Shown here piece after piece: positions 5,926 to 10,912 of a stretch of 13,030 nt of DNA. Below the pieces are notes generated by a model. The model was not told the origin of the DNA. It searched no databases and saw only the letters and a list, made by a program, of their open reading frames with translations. Made by a program: the position numbers and the translations under genes. The stretch's first letter is position 1, and each line of letters begins with the position of its first letter. This stretch comes from an uncultured Eubacteriaceae bacterium (lineage in GTDB: Bacteria > Bacillota > Clostridia > Lachnospirales > CAG-274), in assembly GCA_947565475.1 (NCBI GenBank), contig CANOGI010000033.1:1-13030 (forward strand), read 5' to 3'.

Positions 5926-7437
5926 TTATTTTACGGGAGAAATATTTTTATCTTTAAGAACAACATCATGCGCGCCACCCTCAACTATACTTGTTGATGA
6001 GACAAGAGTAATTTTCGCCTTTTCTTGAAGTTCAGATATAGTAAGAGCTCCGCAGTTGCACATAGTTGAACGTACTTTGCTCAATGTAAGGTTAACATTG
6101 TCATGAAGACTTCCGGCATAAGGAACATAAGAATCCACGCCCTCCTCAAAAGAAAGCTTTCCGCCGGCGCCACCCATATCGTAGCGCTGCCAGTTTCTCG
6201 CTCTCGCGGAACCCTCGCCCCAATATTCTTTCATATAATTGCCGTTTACTGAAACCTTATTTGTCGGGCTTTCGTCAAATCTTGAAAAATATCTACCAAG
6301 CATAACAAAATCAGCACCCATAGCCAAAGCAAGGGTAATATGATAATCGTGAACGATACCCCCGTCTGAGCAAATTGGAATATAAATACCTGTTTCCTTA
6401 AAATACTCGTCTCTCGCGGCGGCGACCTCAATAACAGCCGTAGCCTGCCCTCTTCCAATACCTTTTTGTTCCCTTGTTATACAAATAGAGCCTCCGCCGA
6501 TACCTATTTTGACAAAATCAGCCCCAGCCTTAGCTAAGAATAAAAATCCCTCTTTGTCAACAACATTTCCCGCGCCAACTTTGACAGTATCGCCGTATTT
6601 CTCACGTATAAAATCAATAGTAAGCTTCTGCCACTCAGAAAATCCCTCCGATGAATCTATACATAAAACGTCCGCTCCCGCCTCAACAAGAGCCGGAACA
6701 CGGTCAGCGTAATCTCTCGTGTTAATCCCCGCGCCAACGATATACCTCTTTTGAGAGTCAAGAAGCTCAATGGGGTTCTCTTTGTGAGAATCATAATCCT
6801 TTCTAAAAACAAAAGCAACAAGACATCCGTTATCATCAAGTATAGGCAAAGAATTAAGCTTGTTGTCCCATATAATGTTATTGGCTTCTTTAAGGCTTGT
6901 CCCCTCTTTGGCGTAAATCAGGTTCTCAACGGGAGTCATAAAATCTTTAACTTTAGTGGAACGGTCCATTCGACTGATTCGATAATCCCTTCCTGTAACG
7001 ATACCTATAAGTTTTCCGTTATATGTTCCGTCTTCTGTAACGGCAACAGTAGTATGTCCGTTTTTCTCTTTAAGGTCTAAAATATCCTGTAAAGTCTGGT
7101 CTGGTTTAATGTTAGAGTCGCTTACTACAAAACCAGCCTTATAGTTTTTAACACGTTTAACCATTTCCGCTTGGCTCTCAATAGTCTGAGAACCATAAAT
7201 AAAAGAAATTCCGCCTTCTTTGGCAAGAGCTATCGCCATTTTGTCGTCAGAAACAGACTGCATAATAGCTGAAACAAGAGGAATATTCATATTAAGAGAA
7301 GATTTCTCACCTTTTTTAAATTTAACAACCGGTGTCGCTAACGAAGCGTTGGCTGGGGTGCATTTAGCTGAAGAATATCCCGGCACCAATAAGTATTCGC
7401 TGAAAGTATGAGATGGTTCATCAAAATAATACGCCAT
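5926..7437 (-). CDS. guaB: IMP dehydrogenase (Tritrichomonas-type), rate-limiting step of GMP synthesis
   Basis: The enzyme oxidises IMP to XMP with NAD+, the committed step towards GMP, in the cytoplasm. It is 503 residues long, full length for the family. Residues 1-100 and 225-500 form the TIM barrel. Two CBS domains lie between them at about 100-220. Catalytic C319 sits in GIGGGSICITREQ. The mobile flap carries R418-Y419 (ARNWQRYD). G312-G316 and D358-G360 (CSDGG) bind IMP phosphate. R382 (LGRYF), K310 (DFVK) and a Glu pair at 431-432 are also present. These numbers and motifs match my memory of the T. foetus enzyme rather than the shorter B. subtilis/E. coli GuaB type. AAAGGAGC (7446-7453) precedes the ATG by eight bases. 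The gene is transcribed alone from the promoter at 7490-7517. No guaA or purine riboswitch is nearby. Confidence 0.97.
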   Translation of the reverse strand: MAYYFDEPSHTFSEYLLVPGYSSAKCTPANASLATPVVKFKKGEKSSLNMNIPLVSAIMQSVSDDKMAIALAKEGGISFIYGSQTIESQAEMVKRVKNYKAGFVVSDSNIKPDQTLQDILDLKEKNGHTTVAVTEDGTYNGKLIGIVTGRDYRISRMDRSTKVKDFMTPVENLIYAKEGTSLKEANNIIWDNKLNSLPILDDNGCLVAFVFRKDYDSHKENPIELLDSQKRYIVGAGINTRDYADRVPALVEAGADVLCIDSSEGFSEWQKLTIDFIREKYGDTVKVGAGNVVDKEGFLFLAKAGADFVKIGIGGGSICITREQKGIGRGQATAVIEVAAARDEYFKETGIYIPICSDGGIVHDYHITLALAMGADFVMLGRYFSRFDESPTNKVSVNGNYMKEYWGEGSARARNWQRYDMGGAGGKLSFEEGVDSYVPYAGSLHDNVNLTLSKVRSTMCNCGALTISELQEKAKITLVSSTSIVEGGAHDVVLKDKNISPVK

Positions 7438-7489
7438 TTTTTTCTGCTCCTTTACATTTTTTATTTTCCGTTTTGGCTATAATACTAAA

Positions 7490-7517
7490 ATTATACATAT
7501 TTTTCGCGAAAAGTCAA
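7490..7517 (-). promoter_or_regulatory. Probable sigma-A promoter of guaB
   Basis: On the minus strand TTGACT (7512-7517) is followed after 16 bases by TATAAT (7490-7495). This places the transcript start near 7483, about 45 bases before the ATG. The terminator-like hairpin just upstream (7529-7577) would shield it from fba read-through. Confidence 0.75.
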
Positions 7518-7528
7518 TAGTTTTATAA

Positions 7529-7577
7529 AAAAATAGGCTTACGAAATTTTCGTGAAAAACCCCGTAAACCTATTTTT
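7529..7577 (-). terminator. Terminator-like hairpin between fba and guaB
   Basis: AAAAATAGGCTTACG (7529-7543) pairs with CGTAAACCTATTTTT (7563-7577) with one mismatch. On the minus strand the stem is followed by a T-rich stretch (TTTTTTTATAAAA), as in an intrinsic terminator. It lies about 640 bases after the fba stop, so it may serve as a backstop for fba read-through. Confidence 0.6.
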
Positions 7578-7594
7578 AAAGAAATTCTGATTTA

Positions 7595-7702
7595 GTCAAA
7601 GACCACTCGTATTTTTGAGAAACAAAAATACTCTAAACCAACAGCGGACAACTCCGCCTTTGTATTAGACGGCGAACTTATACCCATTCGCATTAACTTA
7701 AG
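7595..7702 (+). repeat. Structured interspersed repeat, copy 4 (subfamily B)
   Basis: The order of parts is the same as in subfamily A but the sequence differs: upstream hairpin TATTTTTG / CAAAAATA (7610-7629), CTCTAAACCAACA, hairpin GCGGACAACTCCGC (about 7643-7657), TTTGTATTAGACGGCGAAC, then CATTCGCATTAACTTAAG. The first hairpin has GCGGA/TCCGC where subfamily A has GCGAA/TTCGC. Confidence 0.8.
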
Positions 7703-8049
7703 AAAACCCATGGGCTTTCAAGCCTAAACCCGACTTCTTTCTTATAAGAAAGAAACAAAAAATTTTTATGCGAAACTACGTCTCGCTGTTTAAAAATTTA
7801 CAGCAACATTGCCATCACAGCTTTTTCAGAAAAATGATAGCTTTGCGTTATGGGGCAAGGGACTAAAGTCTCCTTGCGGGATGTAAGATAGCGTCTCACG
7901 GTTTTAAGTTAGTGCGTATGAAGCTTGTATCACCGCTTTTTAAACAGAGAACCACTGGTCGGTTAGAATAAAATATAATTTTACAAAAGCACAGCGTTAT
8001 AAAGTATTTTTATATTAAAATTGTAAATAAATAGCTAAAGCCCTTCGCT

Positions 8050-8148
8050 CATAACCAACAACACCCTTGTATTCAGATGTAAATCACAACTTTACCCAAA
8101 TATACTCTACTCCGGCAAAAAGACAGATTTACAATGTCGGTTAAAAAT
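8050..8148 (+). repeat. Structured interspersed repeat, copy 5 (highly diverged)
   Basis: CATAACCAACA, CTTGTATTCAGATGTAAA and a terminal TGTCGGTTAAAAAT (about 8135-8148) recall subfamily A. The GCGAA hairpin is lost. GTAAA and TTTAC still allow a stem between the TTGTATTCAG arm and the ATATAC arm. Assignment rests mainly on both ends and their order. Confidence 0.5.
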
Positions 8149-8187
8149 CGCTTTCGCTCCTCAGCAAAATTATTTTTAAAATTTGAA

Positions 8188-8211
8188 TTAATCAGCGTTT
8201 CCTTAGATTAA
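8188..8211 (-). terminator. Weak hairpin just after fba
   Basis: On the minus strand TTAATC and GATTAA form a 6-bp stem around a 12-base loop, four bases past the fba stop, followed by a T/A-rich run. The stem is short and AT-rich, so it is at best a weak terminator. Confidence 0.25.
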
Positions 8212-8214
8212 CAA

Positions 8215-9162
8215 TTATTTAAGAGAATCAACAGAACCCAAAACATTTTTAATTTTGTTCTCAACAAGGTTCTGAATAAGAACTCTGGCGTCTCCCAAAT
8301 AGCCTCTTGGGTCGAAAGCGTCGGGCTTCTCAGCCATAAATTTTCTGATACCAGCTGTCATAGCCAATCTGATATCTGTATCCATATTTATTTTACATAC
8401 AGCCATAGAAGCGGCCTTTCTAAGCATATCATTAGGTATGCCTTTGGCTCCGTTTATTTTTCCGCCGAAATCGTTGCACATCTTAACACATTCAGGGTCA
8501 ACCGATGAAGCGCCGTGAAGAACGATAGGATATTTCGCGAAACCTTCCGCCTCAAGCTTTTTGGTAATAGTCTCAAGTCTGTCAAAATCAAGTTTAGGCT
8601 CTCCCTTGAATTTATAAGCGCCATGGCTTGTACCTATAGCGATAGCGAGAGAGTCAACGCCTGTTCTTTTAACGAAATCAACAGCCTGATCCGGGTCTGT
8701 ATATGTAGCGTTGGCCGCGTCCACATTAACATCGTCCTCAACACCGGCGAGCTTGCCAAGTTCAGCCTCAACAACGACACCTTTGTCATGAGCGTATTTA
8801 ACAACCTCAATAGTTTTCGCGACATTTTCCTCATACTCATAATGAGAACCATCAAACATAACTGATGTAAATCCAGCCTCAATAACTTCTTTAACAGTCT
8901 CAAAATCAGGACCATGGTCAAGATGAAGAGCTATATCAATACCAGTCTCGTCAATAGCGGCGTCAACCATGCCTTTTAAATATTTAGGTCCGGCGTATTT
9001 AAGAGCGCTTTTTGATACTTGAAGTATACAAGCTGAGTTAAGAGCTGCGGCCGCTCTTGTAACGCCTTGAATAATCTCCATGTCATTAATATTGAAAGCG
9101 CCAATCGCGTACTTTCCGTCAAAAGCCTTCTCAAACATTTTTTTACTTGTAACTAATGCCAT
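8215..9162 (-). CDS. fba: Fructose-bisphosphate aldolase, class II (zinc-dependent)
   Basis: The enzyme cleaves fructose-1,6-bisphosphate to glyceraldehyde-3-phosphate and dihydroxyacetone phosphate in glycolysis, and runs in reverse in gluconeogenesis. It is cytoplasmic, 315 residues, normal for class II. D82-H83 (HLDHG) are the catalytic acid and a zinc ligand. E134 (VEAELG), H180 (GTSHG) and H216 (LHGAS) complete the metal site. INMDTDIR (258-265) is the substrate-binding signature. The GTSHGAYK and INMDTD motifs favour a true FBP aldolase over tagatose-bisphosphate aldolase, though the families are close. The ATG at 9162 follows AAAGGAG (9172-9178). A strong promoter lies at 9221-9249. 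The gene appears to be a single-gene unit; guaB downstream has its own promoter. Confidence 0.97.
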   Translation of the reverse strand: MALVTSKKMFEKAFDGKYAIGAFNINDMEIIQGVTRAAAALNSACILQVSKSALKYAGPKYLKGMVDAAIDETGIDIALHLDHGPDFETVKEVIEAGFTSVMFDGSHYEYEENVAKTIEVVKYAHDKGVVVEAELGKLAGVEDDVNVDAANATYTDPDQAVDFVKRTGVDSLAIAIGTSHGAYKFKGEPKLDFDRLETITKKLEAEGFAKYPIVLHGASSVDPECVKMCNDFGGKINGAKGIPNDMLRKAASMAVCKINMDTDIRLAMTAGIRKFMAEKPDAFDPRGYLGDARVLIQNLVENKIKNVLGSVDSLK

Positions 9163-9220
9163 AAATAATAACTCCTTTCATTTTTAAAGCGATATACCCT
9201 GTTGGATACTCATTTATATT

Positions 9221-9249
9221 ATTATAATACAAAATAAAGATTATTACAA
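9221..9249 (-). promoter_or_regulatory. Probable sigma-A promoter of fba
   Basis: On the minus strand TTGTAA (9244-9249) and a perfect TATAAT (9221-9226) are 17 bases apart. The expected transcript start near 9214 leaves a leader of about 50 bases before the ATG at 9162. Confidence 0.8.
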
Positions 9250-9309
9250 TGAAAAATTAAAAAATATTTATCATTTAATATCTCAAATAAAATTTGTTAT
9301 TACAGTAAA

Positions 9310-9480
9310 GTCAAAAATTCTCGTATCCGGCGGCGAAAGTATTCGCCTTTGTATTCAGTGTGAGGCTGGTCGCAAAACTCCGTTTTGCCGCTCGCCCTTA
9401 CAACCTGGCTTGCGCTCACCCTAAATACAAGAGGAAGTCCCCCCTCTAAAAAGCAGGGGACTTCCTCTATCGGCCAAAAT
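9310..9480 (+). repeat. Structured interspersed repeat, copy 6 (subfamily A, near full length)
   Basis: Nearly identical to copy 8 from TTCTCGTA onward. Parts are hairpin GGCGAAAGTATTCGCC (9332-9347), long arm TTGTATTCAGTGTGAG (9349-9364) with CTCACCCTAAATACAA (9415-9430), inner hairpin GCAAAACTCCGTTTTGC (9372-9388), and a perfect 12-bp 3' stem GAGGAAGTCCCC (9431-9442) with GGGGACTTCCTC (9456-9467). The left arm of the upstream hairpin is deleted (GTCAAAAATTCTCG). Confidence 0.92.
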
Positions 9481-9521
9481 AATTCCAAAGAAATTTTGAA
9501 TTTAAGTTTCCTGACTATAGT

Positions 9522-9615
9522 TAATAAAGTGCGAATTCCTGCCTAATACAAAAGCGGAATTATCCGCCGTTGGTTTAGAGTATTTTTGTAAAATAAAAAT
9601 ACGAATAGTCTTTGA
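9522..9615 (-). repeat. Structured interspersed repeat, copy 7 (subfamily B, inverted)
   Basis: Read on the minus strand it runs CAAAGACTATTCGTATTTTT, ACAAAAATACTCTAAACCAA, hairpin GCGGATAATTCCGC, TTTTGTATTAGGCAGG, AATTCGCAC. This matches copy 4, with a shortened right side. It is the only clearly inverted copy in the window, only 41 bases from copy 6. Confidence 0.85.
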
Positions 9616-9794
9616 TTTTATACTATATAATATATAAATATTTTTTGTAATTATTTGCTTATTATTAACAAAAAAGTATATATCTTTTGTTTTAATTCAT
9701 TTATATATGATTTTTTTAATTCATTTTATTAGTTTTTTCATCAAAAAGTCTTTTAATTTTATAAAATTGTTGATATAATTATTTATAACGTTCG

Positions 9795-9985
9795 GTCAAG
9801 ACTACGAGAATTTTTGTATAACAAAAGTTCTCGTAACCGACAGCGAAAGTATTCGCCTTTGTATTCAGAGTGAGGCTGGTCGCAAAACTTCGTTTTGCCG
9901 CTCGCCCTTGCAACCTGGCTTGCGCTCACCCTAAATACAAGAGGAAGTCCCTCACTTAAAAAACAGAGGACTTCCTCAGTTAAAT
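9795..9985 (+). repeat. Structured interspersed repeat, copy 8 (subfamily A, most complete)
   Basis: This 191-bp copy has all modules. The upstream hairpin is ACGAGAATTTTTGT (9804-9817) with ACAAAAGTTCTCGT (9821-9834). Next come GCGAAAGTATTCGC (9843-9856), the long arm TTGTATTCAGAGTGAG (9859-9874) with CTCACCCTAAATACAA (9925-9940), the inner hairpin GCAAAACTTCGTTTTGC (9882-9898), and the 3' hairpin GAGGAAGTCC.CTC with GAGGACTTCCTC (9941-9977). It ends CAGTTAAAT. It ends 98 bases before the recombinase start. Confidence 0.95.
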
Positions 9986-10053
9986 ATTCCCGTCTTTAAT
10001 TATAGCGGTCTTGTTTAGCGATAGACACACTTTTAAAAAAATTTTAGACATGC

Positions 10054-10074
10054 CCTAAAAACTTTTTTAGGAGG
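10054..10074 (+). promoter_or_regulatory. Ribosome binding site of the recombinase within a small hairpin
   Basis: AGGAGG (10069-10074) is nine bases before the ATG. CCTAAAA (10054-10060) can pair with TTTTAGG (10065-10071), which covers the first half of the site. The stem is short and AT-rich, so any translational damping would be mild and is only inferred. Confidence 0.35.
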
Positions 10075-10083
10075 AAAAATAAA

Positions 10084-10692
10084 ATGTTTTACGGATATGC
10101 AAGGGTTTCCACAAAAGAGCAAAATGAAGACAGACAAATTGTTGCCTTGCATGATTACAAAATAGATGAAAAAAATATTTTCGTCGATAAAGAAAGCGGA
10201 AAAAACTTTAAAAGAGAAAATTATCTTAAACTTATAAAAAAAATCAAACACGGAGACGTTATTGTAGTAAAGAGCATTGACAGACTCGGAAGAAATTATA
10301 CTGAGATTATTCAGCAATGGAGATTAATAACTCAAGAAAAAAAAACAGATATAATAGTAATTGATATGCCGCTTCTAAATACAACAAAAAACAAAGATTT
10401 GTTTGGCTCTTTCATAAGCGATTTGGTTTTGCAGATATTAAGTTTTGTCGCCGAAAACGAGAGAGTCAATATAAAAAAACGTCAGGCTGAGGGAATCGCC
10501 ATAGCGAAAATCAAAGGCGTAAAATTTGGAAGAAGAAGAAAATACAGTATAACAAAAGTTGCTGAGCTTTATGTAAAAGTGAGGAGAAAAGAGCTCTCCG
10601 TAAAAGAAGCTGTGAAAATTATGGGAATGAGTGAAAGCTCCTATTACCGAATAGTAAGAGAAATAAAGGATTTAGGTATTGAGTTCATATAG
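10084..10692 (+). CDS. Small serine recombinase (resolvase/invertase family)
   Basis: The protein should catalyse site-specific strand exchange through a 5'-phosphoserine intermediate. It has 202 residues, close to the usual 180-210 of Tn3-type resolvases and DNA invertases. Residues 1-125 are the catalytic domain, with R7 and nucleophile S9 (YARVST) and the R67-R70 cluster (DRLGRN). The long E-helix follows at about 120-146 (FVAENERVNIKKRQAEG). A basic hinge (KFGRRRK, 147-153) leads to a C-terminal helix-turn-helix (about 157-195, ELSVKEAVKIMGMSESSYYR). All core residues are intact, so it is probably active. The catalytic domain is N-terminal, unlike IS607 TnpA. No transposase, res site or invertible segment is recognisable. 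Repeat copy 8 lies upstream and copy 9 begins 14 bases after the stop. It could belong to a degraded mobile element or serve the repeats. Confidence 0.93.
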   Translation: MFYGYARVSTKEQNEDRQIVALHDYKIDEKNIFVDKESGKNFKRENYLKLIKKIKHGDVIVVKSIDRLGRNYTEIIQQWRLITQEKKTDIIVIDMPLLNTTKNKDLFGSFISDLVLQILSFVAENERVNIKKRQAEGIAIAKIKGVKFGRRRKYSITKVAELYVKVRRKELSVKEAVKIMGMSESSYYRIVREIKDLGIEFI

Positions 10693-10705
10693 CTTTAAAA
10701 CATTT

Positions 10706-10809
10706 GTCAATACTACGAAAATTTTTATATAACAAAAATTCTTGTGACCGACGGCAAAAGTACTCGCCTTTGTATTCAAAGTGAGCTTGCGCCCCTCTAT
10801 CGATTAAAT
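10706..10809 (+). repeat. Structured interspersed repeat, copy 9 (subfamily A, internal deletion)
   Basis: The copy begins GTCAATACTACGAAAATTTTT with the paired ACAAAAATTCTTGTGACCG, then GGCAAAAGTACTCGCC (the hairpin is partly broken), TTTGTATTCAAAGTGAGCTT, GCGCCC. It then jumps to the family end CTATCGATTAAAT (10797-10809). The central insert and 3' hairpin are missing. It starts 14 bases after the recombinase stop. Confidence 0.85.
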
Positions 10810-10839
10810 AAAATTTATTAAAAGACTCACAAAGACTTT

Positions 10840-10892
10840 TTGTCAATTATACGTTATAATTTATTTGATTTTATAATATATTGAAATATACT
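10840..10892 (+). promoter_or_regulatory. AT-rich presumptive promoter region of the 531-residue protein gene
   Basis: TATAAT occurs at 10855-10860 and 10872-10877, and TTGATT (10865-10870) lies 16 bases before TATACT (10887-10892). None of these gives a fully convincing pair. A promoter here is expected because the gene is preceded by repeat copy 9, but the exact site cannot be chosen. Confidence 0.3.
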
Positions 10893-10912
10893 TTTTTATT
10901 GAGGTCATTAAA

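Larger units (their letters stand above)
7438..8214. other. Gene-free region between fba and guaB, 777 bp
   Basis: This holds the guaB leader and promoter (7438-7517), a terminator-like hairpin (7529-7577), subfamily B repeat copy 4 (7595-7702), a perfect 20-bp palindrome built on TTCTTTCTTA (7735-7754), a GCGAAACTACGTCTCGC mini-hairpin (7770-7786), and a hairpin GCAAGGGACT / AGTCTCCTTGC (7855-7877). A GTCGGTTAGAAT near 7957-7968 resembles the 3' end of the repeat family. Degenerate copy 5 follows (8050-8148). I found no credible gene on either strand. Confidence 0.75.
9163..10083. other. Gene-free region between fba and the recombinase, 921 bp, dense in repeats
   Basis: It contains the fba promoter (9221-9249), repeat copy 6 (9310-9480), a lone foldback-type end AAGTTTCCTGACTATA (9504-9519), inverted subfamily B copy 7 (9522-9615), an extremely AT-rich stretch (about 9616-9790), repeat copy 8 (9795-9985), and the recombinase leader. 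A TATAAT at 9774-9779 has only a poor -35 (TTTTAA, 9751-9756). If it is used, copy 8 would be transcribed as part of the recombinase leader. A 62-codon open frame inside copy 6 is not credible. Confidence 0.75.

Noticed and set aside
7438..7517. Purine riboswitch ahead of guaB
   Set aside because: The expected leader is only about 45 bases, too short for a purine aptamer, and the conserved loop sequences are absent.
8515..8865. A 116-codon plus-strand open frame
   Set aside because: It is fully antisense to fba, whose catalytic motifs are intact across the same bases.
9300..9488. A 62-codon open frame on the minus strand
   Set aside because: It lies almost entirely inside structured repeat copy 6. 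The arms of the hairpins explain the reading frame, it has no ribosome binding site, and it is not a known protein.
9310..9985. CRISPR array
   Set aside because: The repeats are 100-190 bp, unevenly spaced, in both orientations and with no uniform spacers or cas genes.
10084..10692. IS607-type transposase
   Set aside because: IS607 TnpA has its DNA-binding domain before the catalytic domain. Here the catalytic serine is at residue 9 and the helix-turn-helix is C-terminal, and no tnpB is nearby.
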